Source: Sphingomonadales bacterium (lineage in GTDB: Bacteria > Pseudomonadota > Alphaproteobacteria > Sphingomonadales > Sphingomonadaceae). Taken from it: a stretch of DNA of 64,000 nt. Shown here piece after piece: positions 9,600 through 18,255 of the stretch (position 1 is its first letter; the number at the start of each line of letters is the position of its first letter). The notes beneath the pieces were generated by a model, which was not told the DNA's origin, searched no databases, and was given only the letters and a program-made list of their open reading frames with translations. The stretch spans positions 1 through 64,000 of the forward strand of contig JAIXYT010000008.1 in the NCBI GenBank assembly GCA_027490095.1. The letters run 5' to 3'. Position numbers and translations under genes: made by a program.

Positions 9600-10352
9600 T
9601 CAGACGGCCGAATAGCCGCCGTCGACTGGCATTACGGTGCCTGTGACGAAGCTTGCGCGGTCGCTGAGAAGCCAGAGCGCTGCTTCGGCGATTTCGGAAG
9701 GCTCGGCCAGCCGGCCGAGCGGGTGGGTGGCTGCCACCGCTGCCTCGTAGCCGGGGTTCTGCGGGAATGCGCGTTCCGTCAGCATCGGGGTGCGGACGGC
9801 GCCCGGGGCGATGGCGTTCACGCGGATGCAGTCCTTCGCACCTTCGAGCGCGGCAACCTTGGCGAGGCCTGCCAGGGCGTGCTTGGAGGCGACATAGGCC
9901 GCCATCCCCGGCTGGCCGAACAGGCCCATCACGCTTGCCGTGAAGACGATCGAACCCCCGCCGGCCCGGCGCAGCGCGGGCAGCTGGGCTGCAAGCAGCA
10001 GCATCTGCCCGCGCAGGTTTATCCCAAGCACACGGTCGAAATCCGCCATCGGGTAGGCGTCGACCGGGAACATGCCGGCGCCCTGCTGTTCCACCCCGGC
10101 ATTGTCGAACGCCCCGTCGAGCCTGCCGAAGTGGCGCTCGGTGTCGGCCACGGCCCGCCCTATACCCTGGGCGTCGGTGACGTCGCAGGGGATTGCCAGC
10201 GCATCGCCGCAAGCCTTGGCCACGCCTGCGAGCCGGTCGGCGTCGCGGTCCACGAGGGCGAGCTGCGCGCCATACCCGCTTGCCAGTCGGGCTGCCGCCT
10301 CTCCGATCCCGCTTGCTGCGCCCGTGATCATCAGAACCTTGCCCTGTAGCAT
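9600..10352 (-). CDS. SDR family NAD(P)-dependent oxidoreductase
   Basis: A 250-residue classical short-chain dehydrogenase. Seen: cofactor motif TGAASGIGEAAA near the N-terminus with Asp in LVDRD favouring NAD(H), the DNAGVEQQGAG segment in place of NNAG, catalytic Ser in TASVMG, and YVASK (Tyr and Lys) followed by NAIAPGAVRTPM. ATG 10352 is preceded by AAAGGAGA, which fixes the start. It is transcribed divergently from the NmrA-like operon across a 128-base region. Probable role: oxidation of a secondary alcohol or reduction of a ketone in a catabolic route; substrate unknown. Confidence 0.88.
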   Translation of the reverse strand: MLQGKVLMITGAASGIGEAAARLASGYGAQLALVDRDADRLAGVAKACGDALAIPCDVTDAQGIGRAVADTERHFGRLDGAFDNAGVEQQGAGMFPVDAYPMADFDRVLGINLRGQMLLLAAQLPALRRAGGGSIVFTASVMGLFGQPGMAAYVASKHALAGLAKVAALEGAKDCIRVNAIAPGAVRTPMLTERAFPQNPGYEAAVAATHPLGRLAEPSEIAEAALWLLSDRASFVTGTVMPVDGGYSAV

Positions 10353-10422
10353 GGCTGTCTCCTTTCGGCGGGACTGTGCCGGGCCGGCCGGACGCCGGGG
10401 CATGACAAGGGGCGCATGGCCA

Positions 10423-10431
10423 ATAACCGGA
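10423..10431 (+). promoter_or_regulatory. ATAACC half-site in a divergent promoter region
   Basis: ATAACCGGA lies between the divergent SDR (start 10352) and NmrA-like gene (start 10481). It matches the first seven bases of ATAACCGAT, the arm shared by the sites at 13690 and 19120 that fit a LysR T-N11-A box. Only a half-site is present here, so binding is a guess. Confidence 0.25.
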
Positions 10432-10480
10432 AGGCGCTCCCCCCGCGACAAGTCTGCGGCCAGCCATTAGCCTGCCCCGC

Positions 10481-11332
10481 ATGACAGGTAGTCTCCTGAT
10501 TGGCGGCACAGGAACCGTCGGCTCTGCGACCGCCGCGGCGCTGGAGGCAATGGGCATATCGGCTACCGTCGCGGCCCGTCGCCCCGGACCGGGCGGCATC
10601 GCGCTGGATGTCTCACAGCCGGACAGCCTGGCCGCCGCCGAAGGCTTTTCAACAGCCCTGCTGCTGACGCCAATCGGCCCTGACGAAAGCGAAATCGGAG
10701 TCGCCGCTGTGCGCGCGCTTCGCCGAGCGGGCGTCACGAAGATCGTCTATCTCGCGATCATGAACCTCGAAGCCATGCGCGCCATCCCGCACTTCGAGGC
10801 AAAGATCCCGATCAAGGCCGAGGTTCTGTCCGACGGCCGCTCGGTGGTGGTGGAGGCCAATTTCTTCCAGTCGAACGACCGGATGATCCTGCCGGCCATT
10901 CTGGGCGCGGGCGTCTATCCCTTGCCGGTGGGGGAAACCGGCGTCTGGTCCGTCGCCCCGGCTGACCTTGGCCTCGCCTGCGCCAACGCCCTGGTGCGCG
11001 ACGATTGGGCTGGGCAGGCGGTTCCGCTCTGTGGGCCGGAACGGCTGACAGGCCCCATGCTGGCGGCGAACTGGGCCGCCCTGCTCGGGCGGCCGGTCGT
11101 CTATCCCGGCGATGCAGTCGACCCCTTCCTCGCCGGCCTCGCCTCTGCTTTCCCCATGTCCGACTGGCTTCGCCAAGACATGCAGGCCATGCTCGAGGTG
11201 ACCCAGGCCCTGGGCTGCCTTGCGACGCCGGAGCAGCAGGCGCAGTCGGCAGCGCTCCTCGGCCGCCCGGCCGTCCCCCATTCGGACTATATCGCAACCC
11301 TCCTCAGCCAATCATCGGAGAGAGCCGCATGA
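10481..11332 (+). CDS. NmrA-like NAD(P)-binding protein
   Basis: A 283-residue atypical short-chain dehydrogenase of the NmrA/HSCARG group. Seen: an N-terminal Rossmann start LIGGTGTVGSATAAALEAMG, no YxxxK catalytic pair, and a C-terminal region of the NAD-binding sensor or quinone-reductase type. It could be an NAD(P)H-quinone reductase or a redox sensor. It is the first gene of a three-gene overlapping unit (ATGA junction with ohr at 11329). The gene diverges from the SDR at 10352. Function beyond cofactor binding is uncertain. Confidence 0.75.
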   Translation: MTGSLLIGGTGTVGSATAAALEAMGISATVAARRPGPGGIALDVSQPDSLAAAEGFSTALLLTPIGPDESEIGVAAVRALRRAGVTKIVYLAIMNLEAMRAIPHFEAKIPIKAEVLSDGRSVVVEANFFQSNDRMILPAILGAGVYPLPVGETGVWSVAPADLGLACANALVRDDWAGQAVPLCGPERLTGPMLAANWAALLGRPVVYPGDAVDPFLAGLASAFPMSDWLRQDMQAMLEVTQALGCLATPEQQAQSAALLGRPAVPHSDYIATLLSQSSERAA

Positions 11333-11754
11333 AAGCCATGTACGAAGCCCAGGCAAAGGCCGAGGCCGGCCGGGACGGCCGCATCTGGTCCGACGACGGC
11401 AAGATCGACCTGTCGCTGACCCCGCCGAAGGCAATGGGTGGAAGTGGCGCAGGCACCAACCCCGAGCAACTGTTCGCAGCCGGCTATGCCGCCTGCTTCC
11501 ACTCGGCGATGCTGTTCGTCGCCAAGGGCCTGAAGGCCGATACCAGCGGTTCGTCGGTCGAGGGCCATGTGGCGATTGGTCCGAACGAGGCGGGCCCGGG
11601 CTTCGCGCTGGCGGTGCGCCACGTTGTGAGCCTGCCAAACCTGCCGCAGGCCGACGCCGAGGCACTGGTCGCCGAAGCCCACAAAGTCTGCCCCTATTCC
11701 AACGCGACCCGTGGAAATATCCCGGTCGATTTTGACGTTAGGGGACGCCAGTGA
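11329..11754 (+). CDS. ohr: Organic hydroperoxide resistance protein, Ohr/OsmC family
   Basis: A 141-residue thiol peroxidase. The two catalytic cysteines of the family are visible, in AACFHSAM (about residue 56) and KVCPYSNATRGN (about residue 120), with GGSGAGTNPEQLFAAGYA before the first. It detoxifies organic peroxides using lipoyl or thiol reductants in the cytosol. The start overlaps the upstream stop (ATGA) and the next gene overlaps its stop (GTGA), so the three proteins are made together. Placement with catabolic genes suggests protection from peroxides formed by oxygenases. No OhrR gene is seen adjacent. Confidence 0.93.
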   Translation: MKAMYEAQAKAEAGRDGRIWSDDGKIDLSLTPPKAMGGSGAGTNPEQLFAAGYAACFHSAMLFVAKGLKADTSGSSVEGHVAIGPNEAGPGFALAVRHVVSLPNLPQADAEALVAEAHKVCPYSNATRGNIPVDFDVRGRQ

Positions 11755-12215
11755 GCACGGGCTACACCCAGGCCCTGAAGGCGGAAGGCAATGCACCGCC
11801 CATGCGGCCCTTCACCGACCGCGACCATCCCAATGCGCTCAAGCTGAAAGCCGCGCACGATGCCTTCAAGGCCGGCGACCTTGACGCGCTGTTCGGCATG
11901 ATGACCGACGATTTCGCCTGGGTGATGCCGGGCAGGAATGTGCTCTCCGGCCGCTTCGTCGGCCGCGAGGCGATCATGGGCAGCTTTGCCGCATTGCAGG
12001 CGAATGTGGATGCCTACTGGGCGCACCCGCTCGACTATTTCGGCAGCGACGACCATGTCGTGCTTGTCGCGCAGGTGATCGCCCGCAAGGGCGCCAAGAC
12101 CCTCAACTGCAGGGAATGCCTGCTCTGGCGGGTCACGCCCGAAGGCAAGCTCGCCGAGGTGCACCATTTGGCGCTCGACGAGGAGGCCTGGGACGCCTTC
12201 TTCAACGGGGAGTGA
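11751..12215 (+). CDS. SnoaL-like / NTF2-fold protein
   Basis: A 154-residue protein with the NTF2-like pattern: helix LKLKAAHDAFKAGDLDALFGMM, then TDDFAWVMPGRNVLSGRFVGREAI, and a C-terminal LAEVHHLALDEEAWDAFF. Such proteins are small cone-shaped barrels acting as isomerases, hydrolases or binding proteins. The GTG start at 11751 overlaps the ohr stop. Converges with the Fe-S assembly gene six bases downstream. No specific reaction can be assigned. Confidence 0.75.
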   Translation: MSTGYTQALKAEGNAPPMRPFTDRDHPNALKLKAAHDAFKAGDLDALFGMMTDDFAWVMPGRNVLSGRFVGREAIMGSFAALQANVDAYWAHPLDYFGSDDHVVLVAQVIARKGAKTLNCRECLLWRVTPEGKLAEVHHLALDEEAWDAFFNGE

Positions 12216-12221
12216 GGTTCC

Positions 12222-12572
12222 TCAGCGGGTGCTGACCCGCTCCCGCCACGCCTGCGGGCGGCCCGGCATGGATGGGGTCGATGCCGCAATCCGCTCCGGT
12301 GCCCAGACAAACCCGGTGTCGACAAACGCCTCCACGGCGTCGACTCCGTCGATTGCCAGCAGCAGTGCATGCGCCGCCTCCATGAAATGCGGCGCCATGG
12401 TGCAGCCAGCAAAGGTCACGCCGAAACGGATGTGCAGCGTCGTGCCGCGCATCTCCCAGCCCGGCACCAGCCCCATCGCGAGCAGCGACAGCGGACGCCC
12501 GGCCGCGACGCTGCAAGGATCCAACACCTGGTCGAGCGCGCTGCGGATCGCCTCGTCGATTGCTGTTGTCAT
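12222..12572 (-). CDS. MIP18/PaaD-like iron-sulfur cluster assembly factor
   Basis: A 116-residue DUF59-type protein: VLDPCSVAAGRPLSLLAMGLV at the N-terminus, then LHIRFGVTFAGCTMAPHF with the conserved Cys (about residue 59), and a C-terminal WAPERI. Family members help load Fe-S clusters onto oxygenases and dehydrogenases. The start overlaps the stop of the amidohydrolase (ATGA), so it is the second gene of that minus-strand pair. A Rieske dioxygenase operon is divergently transcribed next door, a plausible client for cluster delivery; this link is inference. Confidence 0.78.
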   Translation of the reverse strand: MTTAIDEAIRSALDQVLDPCSVAAGRPLSLLAMGLVPGWEMRGTTLHIRFGVTFAGCTMAPHFMEAAHALLLAIDGVDAVEAFVDTGFVWAPERIAASTPSMPGRPQAWRERVSTR

Positions 12573-13648
12573 GCCACATCCGTCCACGCCGACCATGGGG
12601 CCTTCAGCTCCCGCTCGCCGGAAAAGGCGTCCCCGGCCTGGGCGGCGCGCAGATCCTCGATGTTCCGCCCGATCATGCGGGCATAGTTTCCACCAAGAAT
12701 TGCCCGCGTGACGACCTGGTCGATCTGCGGAATTCCGTGCCGGTCCAGCAGCTCGGCCGGAAATCGGAAAGCCCACATCAGCTCGATGAGATGCTGCGGG
12801 TGGGTCACGGTGCAGCCGGTCCCCCACAGCAGCTTTTCCGGGCCGCCCCACTGCATCAGCAGTGCCATGGCGGCCGCGAAGCGCCCAGGCGCCTGCCACA
12901 GCAGCGCGGTTGTCGTTTCCAGGTTGGCATAGACGTTGGGGAAGCGGCCGATCGCCATCGCGGTTTCCTCGATGAAGGCCATGCCGGAATGGACGATCTC
13001 GAACGCCATTTCCGGGAAGGCGTCGACGGCCAGCTCGAAATCCTCGCCGATCCGGTACGGCGCCAGAGGCACCGAACCATTGGGCAGCGCCTTGTGGATG
13101 GCGACCGTCTTCAGCCCGCGCTTTGCCCCATGGGCGATCGCAGCCATCGTCACCTCGTCGTCGGTGCGCCAGTGGCGATAGGGGTTCATCTGGTGCGGGT
13201 ACATCTTCATCCCCACCGCGCCCGGCAGCGCCTCCAGCTGGCGGTCCATGTCGTCCAGCACCGCCTGAACGTCTCCGGTGGGATCTACGCCGATGTAGCC
13301 GAGCACCCGGGTGGGGTGCGATCGGCACATCTCCACCGTCTTGTGCTCGGCTGCAAACCCGTCGTGGAACCAGCTGTTCAGCGTCAGTGTGTGTGTGGCG
13401 AAAAGCGAGGTCACGCTTTCCCCAAGCATGGTCCGCACAAGCGTCTCGCCGGGCATGTCCGTCATGTAGGTTGCTTCCGGGCACCAGCGGTCTGGGGGCG
13501 TCATCATGCGGTGCAGGCCATAGCTCATCTGCCACAACTGCTCGCCGTAGCGGCTGGCGATATTTTCGCGCGACAGGTTCAGGGCGTGGGCGACTGCGTC
13601 GATGACGAACAGGTCGGGAGGAAGCGGGCTGGGCTGGGGATCGGTCAT
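12569..13648 (-). CDS. Amidohydrolase family 2 (TIM-barrel metal hydrolase/decarboxylase)
   Basis: A 359-residue member of the ACMSD-like amidohydrolases, a group that decarboxylates or hydrolyses aromatic and ring-cleavage acids. Seen: N-terminal FVIDAVAHALNL (only the second His of the usual HxH), KMYPHQMNPYRH in the middle, EIVHSGMA and, near the end, WGTGCTVTHPQHL where an Asp is usually found after GT. The reduced metal-ligand set may mean altered metal use. ATG 13648 follows AGGATGG. Co-transcribed with the Fe-S assembly factor and divergent from the Rieske operon. Confidence 0.8.
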   Translation of the reverse strand: MTDPQPSPLPPDLFVIDAVAHALNLSRENIASRYGEQLWQMSYGLHRMMTPPDRWCPEATYMTDMPGETLVRTMLGESVTSLFATHTLTLNSWFHDGFAAEHKTVEMCRSHPTRVLGYIGVDPTGDVQAVLDDMDRQLEALPGAVGMKMYPHQMNPYRHWRTDDEVTMAAIAHGAKRGLKTVAIHKALPNGSVPLAPYRIGEDFELAVDAFPEMAFEIVHSGMAFIEETAMAIGRFPNVYANLETTTALLWQAPGRFAAAMALLMQWGGPEKLLWGTGCTVTHPQHLIELMWAFRFPAELLDRHGIPQIDQVVTRAILGGNYARMIGRNIEDLRAAQAGDAFSGERELKAPWSAWTDVA

Positions 13649-13689
13649 GCCGCCATCCTGCGCGCAGGCGCTGCCGCTGTCAGCCGCCG

Positions 13690-13704
13690 ATAACCGATAT
13701 GCAT
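13690..13704. promoter_or_regulatory. Putative LysR-type site (T-N11-A) in the amidohydrolase/Rieske promoter
   Basis: ATAACCGATATGCAT has T at 13691 and A at 13703, fitting T-N11-A. It shares ATAACCGAT (9 bases) with the reverse complement of the palindrome in front of the LysR gene at 19160. It sits 42 bases from the amidohydrolase start and 71 bases before the Rieske alpha start, suitable for control of both. Confidence 0.4.
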
Positions 13705-13774
13705 GGGCGTGTCGCACCGGGCCATGAGCGCGCAGGCGCCTGCTCCCCTAGCTTGAGCTCGAAAGGCGGCACCC

Positions 13775-15052
13775 ATGGACCCTGCTTCACTCGTCACCGA
13801 CACCCATGTCCACCACTCCGTCTACACCGATCCGGCCCTGTTCCGGCTGGAGATGGAGCGGATCTTCGGCCGCGCCTGGATCTATCTCGCCCACGACAGC
13901 GAGATCGCCGAGCCCGGCCATTATGTGACCCGCCACATCGGAACCACCGGCGTGATCGTCACCCGCGACCGCGACGGGTCGGCCAAGGCCATCGTCAACC
14001 GCTGCACCCATCGCGGCGCGACGCTGTGCGCGTTCGAGCGGGGGGAGGCGCCGCACGGCCACCAGTGCCCCTATCATGGCTGGCTGTTCGCGGCCGACGG
14101 CGCACTCAAGATGGTGCCCAACCGGCAGAACTACGCCGGCGTGCTCGACCTCGCCGAAAACGGCGCGCGGCCCGTGCGGCTGGAATCCTACCGGGGGTTC
14201 CTGTTCGGAACGCTGGACGATGCGGCCGGCCCGCTGGTCGATTTCCTTGGCCCGATGGCCTCGTCGATCGACGATCTGGTGGACCGCTCGCCGACCGGGC
14301 GGCTCTCGTGCGCGCCCTATGTTCTTCGCCACCATTATCGCGGCAACTGGAAGATGACCTTCGAGAATCTGAACGACACCATCCATCCGGGCTTCGCCCA
14401 TGCCGCCTCGGTCGTGTCGGCGAAGCATGTCGCCGAAGAGGTGGGCAGCCGCGACGGTCTTTCGCCCACGGTCGGCATGATGCTGGCCAACGGCAAGCCG
14501 ATCCAGTTCTTCCAGGACCTCGACATGATGGTGGCGCCGCCCGGCCACAGCTATATCGGCGGGCATATGGGGGCGAACTATTCGCCAGACACGGCCGATC
14601 GCTACACGGCCGACCTGATCGCCTTCCACGGGCCCGAAAAGGCGCGGCAGGTGCTGGGCACCGACCGCCACCTGACCCTCCTCTATCCATCGTCCACCTG
14701 GCATGCGCGCTACCAGACGGTCCGGATCGTGCGGCCTGTGCGGCACGATCTCACCGAAGTCATCGGCTATGTCTTCCGGCTGGAGGGCGCGCCGGAGGAA
14801 ACCTTCCGCAACGCCATCGAATATGTGAACGGCGCCAACAGCGCCGCCTCGCCCGTCATCTCCGACGACCTGGAGCTCTATGAGCGGCTGCGCACCGGCA
14901 ACGGTTACGACGGCGCCGGCTGGATCCCCTACACGCGCGGCCTGAACGAAGATCGCGAGGCCGGCAACGGCTGGACCCGCACGCCCGCCACGTCCGAGGC
15001 CTTCATCCGCAACCAGTTCCGCGCCTGGGCGCACTATATGGAAGCCGCCTGA
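13775..15052 (+). CDS. Aromatic-ring-hydroxylating dioxygenase, Rieske alpha subunit
   Basis: A 425-residue oxygenase alpha subunit. The Rieske 2Fe-2S motif is complete: CTHRG (Cys about 76) and CPYHGW (about 98). The mononuclear iron region reads NLNDTIHPGFAH (about residues 198-210) with the Asp and two His ligands. It should cis-dihydroxylate or otherwise oxygenate an aromatic acid or thioester. First gene of an operon with beta subunit, thiolase, acyl-CoA ligase and esterase. No ferredoxin or reductase is encoded nearby, so electrons must come from elsewhere. Start ATG 13775 lies after AAAGGCGGC. Confidence 0.92.
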   Translation: MDPASLVTDTHVHHSVYTDPALFRLEMERIFGRAWIYLAHDSEIAEPGHYVTRHIGTTGVIVTRDRDGSAKAIVNRCTHRGATLCAFERGEAPHGHQCPYHGWLFAADGALKMVPNRQNYAGVLDLAENGARPVRLESYRGFLFGTLDDAAGPLVDFLGPMASSIDDLVDRSPTGRLSCAPYVLRHHYRGNWKMTFENLNDTIHPGFAHAASVVSAKHVAEEVGSRDGLSPTVGMMLANGKPIQFFQDLDMMVAPPGHSYIGGHMGANYSPDTADRYTADLIAFHGPEKARQVLGTDRHLTLLYPSSTWHARYQTVRIVRPVRHDLTEVIGYVFRLEGAPEETFRNAIEYVNGANSAASPVISDDLELYERLRTGNGYDGAGWIPYTRGLNEDREAGNGWTRTPATSEAFIRNQFRAWAHYMEAA

Positions 15053-15531
15053 TGCTGCACCCGTTCGAGGCGCTTGTGATCCGGGAGGCGCGGCTGCTGG
15101 ACGCGCGAGACTATCCCGCCTGGGTCGCCCTCTACACACCCGACTGCCACTATTGGGTGCCCGTCTCGCCGGCGATGACCAGCCCGCTGGAAGGTCCCAG
15201 CCACTGCAACGATGACCGGCAGCTGATGCTGGCCCGCACCCATCGGCTGGCCAATCCCCGCGCCTTCGCCGCCGAGCCGCCGCCCCGCACCGTACATGTG
15301 GTTTCCGGCGTGGAGGTGGTTTCGGAAAGCGCAGACACGGCCGAAGTCCTGTCGGCCCAGATCATGCTGGAGTGGCGCCAGCGCGACGGGTTCGAGGCCG
15401 ACCAGCGCCTGTTCGGTGGGCAGGTTCGGCACAGCCTTCGCAGGGTCGACGGCGACTGGCGCATCGCGGTCAAGCGCATCGATCTCATCAACGCCGAAGG
15501 CTCGATGAACGCGATCCTGGCGCCAATATGA
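15052..15531 (+). CDS. Aromatic-ring-hydroxylating dioxygenase, beta subunit
   Basis: A 159-residue NTF2-fold structural subunit of Rieske dioxygenases. Family pattern: FEALVIREARLLDARDYPAW at the N-terminus, then ALYTPDCHYWVP, and C-terminal WRIAVKRIDLINAEGSM. Its ATG overlaps the alpha subunit stop (TGATG), consistent with stoichiometric alpha/beta expression. The size is typical (150-190 residues). Confidence 0.9.
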   Translation: MLHPFEALVIREARLLDARDYPAWVALYTPDCHYWVPVSPAMTSPLEGPSHCNDDRQLMLARTHRLANPRAFAAEPPPRTVHVVSGVEVVSESADTAEVLSAQIMLEWRQRDGFEADQRLFGGQVRHSLRRVDGDWRIAVKRIDLINAEGSMNAILAPI

Positions 15532-16724
15532 CGGCCAACGCCCACATCCCCTGGGGCTGCTGGTGGAGCACGCCCTTTTCCCGCTGGCAGGGCCCGCTGT
15601 CCGAACTGCACAGCATTCGCTTTGCCGCCCATGTGGCCGGACCAGCCCTGGCTGCGCGCGAGATCGATCCGGCGGTCCTCGATTTCGGCGTACTGGGCAC
15701 GACCGTGCCGCAGAAGGGTGTCTTCTACGGCCTGCCCTGGGCGGCGGGACTTCTGGGTGCGACGCAGCTTGCTGGCCCCACGGTGATGCAGGCCTGCGCG
15801 ACGTCGGCCCGGATCCTCGAGGTGGCTGCCGGCGAGGTGGTTGCGGGCCGGGCGACCGCCGCACTCGTGCTTGCCGCCGACCGCGTCTCCAACGGCCCCC
15901 TCCTCAGCTATCCGGCACCCGGCGCCCCGGGCGGCGCGCCCGAGACCGAAAGCTGGGTCCTCGACAATTTCGCGCGCGATCCCTGGGCCGATGTCGCAAT
16001 GGTCGACACTGCCGAAAATGTGGCGCGCAAATGGGGTTTCAGTCGCGAGGCGCAGGATGATCTCGTCCTGTTGCGCAGCACGGCCTATGCCGAAGCCCGC
16101 GCCGGCGGCTTCCATTCCCGCTTCATGGGACTGCCCTTCGATGTCCCCGACCGACAATTCCGCAAGGTAGCCTGCCGGCTCGATGGCGACTGGGGCGTCC
16201 AGCCGATTGACGAAGCCAAGCTCCGTGCGCTGAAACCCGTGCGCCAAGGCGGGACCGTCACCCACGGCGGGCAGACCCACCCGGCCGACGGCAGCGCCGG
16301 CCTGATCGTGACCGATGAAGCTCGCGCGCTGGAACTTCGCCGTGCGCCGCTGACCGCGCGCATCCTCGGTTTCGGCCAAGCACGCGTGGAAAAGGCCTTC
16401 ATGCCCGCCGCGCCCGTGCCCGCCAGCAAGGCTGCGCTGGAGCAGGCAGGGCTCGGCATCGGCCAGATCGATCTCGTCACTTCGCACAACCCCTTCGCGG
16501 TCAACGACCTGGTGTTCGCCGCCGAAACCGGGTTTCCGCTCGATGCCATGAACCGCCACGGCTGCTCCTTGATCTGGGGCCACCCGCAGGGGCCGACGGG
16601 CCTGCGCGCCCTGATCGAGCTGATGGAGGGTCTCGCCGAACGCGGTGGCGGGCGCGGGCTCTTCCAGGGTTGCGCCGCAGGCGACAGCGCGATGGCGGTG
16701 GTGGTGGAGGTCGCCGATGGCTGA
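15528..16724 (+). CDS. Thiolase-family acyltransferase
   Basis: A 398-residue thiolase-fold enzyme, expected to cleave a beta-ketoacyl-CoA with free CoA. Nucleophile Cys in TVMQACATSARIL (about residue 89), His in LIWGHPQGPTGLR (about 351) and a second Cys in FQGCAAGDSAM (about 381). The last motif departs from the usual CxGGGQG, so the specificity may be unusual (a sterol-carrier-type thiolase or a C-acyl transferase). ATG 15528 overlaps the beta subunit stop. Preceding the acyl-CoA ligase gene, it suggests ring oxygenation linked to CoA-thioester chain shortening. Confidence 0.82.
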   Translation: MTANAHIPWGCWWSTPFSRWQGPLSELHSIRFAAHVAGPALAAREIDPAVLDFGVLGTTVPQKGVFYGLPWAAGLLGATQLAGPTVMQACATSARILEVAAGEVVAGRATAALVLAADRVSNGPLLSYPAPGAPGGAPETESWVLDNFARDPWADVAMVDTAENVARKWGFSREAQDDLVLLRSTAYAEARAGGFHSRFMGLPFDVPDRQFRKVACRLDGDWGVQPIDEAKLRALKPVRQGGTVTHGGQTHPADGSAGLIVTDEARALELRRAPLTARILGFGQARVEKAFMPAAPVPASKAALEQAGLGIGQIDLVTSHNPFAVNDLVFAAETGFPLDAMNRHGCSLIWGHPQGPTGLRALIELMEGLAERGGGRGLFQGCAAGDSAMAVVVEVADG

Positions 16725-18255
16725 AGCGCCGACTTCGCCGGTCGAAATCCTCGCCCGCGCAGCCGCTCGCGCGCCGCAAGCCACCGCGCTCGTCGATGGC
16801 CCGCTGCGCCTGACCTATGCGGGCTATGCGGCGGCCGTCGCGGCGTTTGCCCTTCAGCTTCGGGCGCTTGGCAGCCAGGGCGCGCGTGTGGCCCTGATGC
16901 TGGGCAACAGCACCCACATGGCCGTCGGGATCTTCGCAGTCCAGGCAGCCGGCGCAACACTGGTGCCGCTGAACCCGGATTACACCGCTGCCGAGCTCGG
17001 CCCGGTCCTGGCGATCGCCAGGCCTTCGATCCTTGTCAGTTTCGCGCACCATTCGGAACGGCTCCGCGCCGCACTCGGCGACCGCTTCACCGGCGAGATC
17101 CTCGTCCTCCCCGACGATGCCGGCACCTGGCTCGCCGGCCTCCCCGAGACCGGCGAGCCGCTTCCCCTGCCCGACCCGGATGCCCTTGCGCTGGTGCAAT
17201 TCACGGGCGGCACCACGGGCACGCCCAAGGGCGTGATGCTGACCCACCGGGCACTGGCCGCGAATGTCGCCCAGCGGGAGGCCGTATTGCCCACCGACTG
17301 GGCCGACGAGCGGGTGCTGTGCGTGATGCCGCTGTTCCACAGCTTCGCGTCCGCCATGGCGCATTTCCTTGCGCCCAACTGCGCGGGAACGCTTGTCCTG
17401 CTGCCCCGCTACCGACCCGACGTCTTGCAGCAGACGGTCGCTGCCGAGCGCATCACGCGCCTGCCCGCGGGCCCCACGCTGGTGCAGTCGCTCCTCCAGT
17501 GGCACGGCTTCGACGCGCAGAGCTTCGCCACGTTGCGCTGCCTCTGGTCCGGCTCGGCGCCGCTCCCTGCCGAAGTGCAGCGCATGTGGGAAGCGGCGAC
17601 CGGGATCCCCGTCTACGAAGGCTATGGTCAGACCGAAGCCGGCCCTGTCCTCACTTTCCACGGGCCACGCACGGTCCTGAAGCCGATGTCGGTGGGTCCG
17701 GCAGTTCCCGGCACCGAAATCCGCATCCTTGATCTTGCGACAGCCGTACCACTGGGGCCGGGCGAAACCGGCGAGATCGCCGCGCGCGGGCCGCAGCTGA
17801 TGCAGGGCTATCTGGACGATCCCGAAGCCACTGCGGCCGCTCTGCGGGATGGCTGGCTGCTGACCGGCGACATCGGCCATCTGGACGCCGACGGGCATCT
17901 GTTCATCACCGATCGTCGCAAGGACATGGCGATCGTCGGCGGCTACAATGTCTATCCGCGCGAGGTGGACGAGGCACTTCTGCGATACCCGGGCGTGCGG
18001 GCGGCCGCCGCCGTTGCCGTGCCCGACGCCTATCGCGGCGAAGTGATCTGGGCTTATGTCGAGGGCGAGGTAACGCCTGACGCGCTGACACGCCACAGCG
18101 AGGACACGCTGGTGCGCTATAAGCGCCCGGTCGAGTGGCGCATCCTGCCCAGCCTGCCGCGAACTGGCGTCGGCAAGATCGACAAGGCCGAACTGCGCCG
18201 GATTGCCCGCGCGGAACTCGCTGACCGTGCTGCGGGCGCCGCCCATGTCGCTTGA
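16717..18255 (+). CDS. AMP-dependent acyl-CoA synthetase/ligase
   Basis: A 512-residue class I adenylate-forming enzyme: P-loop FTGGTTGTPKGVMLTH (about residue 163), YGQTEAGP (about 303), hinge DRRKDMAIVGGYNVYPREVDE split around 400-420, and catalytic Lys in GKIDKAEL (about 487). It activates a carboxylic acid to an acyl-CoA. ATG 16717 overlaps the thiolase stop by eight bases; the esterase gene downstream overlaps by 11. Substrate probably an aromatic or medium-chain acid given the Rieske neighbours. Confidence 0.9.
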   Translation: MAEAPTSPVEILARAAARAPQATALVDGPLRLTYAGYAAAVAAFALQLRALGSQGARVALMLGNSTHMAVGIFAVQAAGATLVPLNPDYTAAELGPVLAIARPSILVSFAHHSERLRAALGDRFTGEILVLPDDAGTWLAGLPETGEPLPLPDPDALALVQFTGGTTGTPKGVMLTHRALAANVAQREAVLPTDWADERVLCVMPLFHSFASAMAHFLAPNCAGTLVLLPRYRPDVLQQTVAAERITRLPAGPTLVQSLLQWHGFDAQSFATLRCLWSGSAPLPAEVQRMWEAATGIPVYEGYGQTEAGPVLTFHGPRTVLKPMSVGPAVPGTEIRILDLATAVPLGPGETGEIAARGPQLMQGYLDDPEATAAALRDGWLLTGDIGHLDADGHLFITDRRKDMAIVGGYNVYPREVDEALLRYPGVRAAAAVAVPDAYRGEVIWAYVEGEVTPDALTRHSEDTLVRYKRPVEWRILPSLPRTGVGKIDKAELRRIARAELADRAAGAAHVA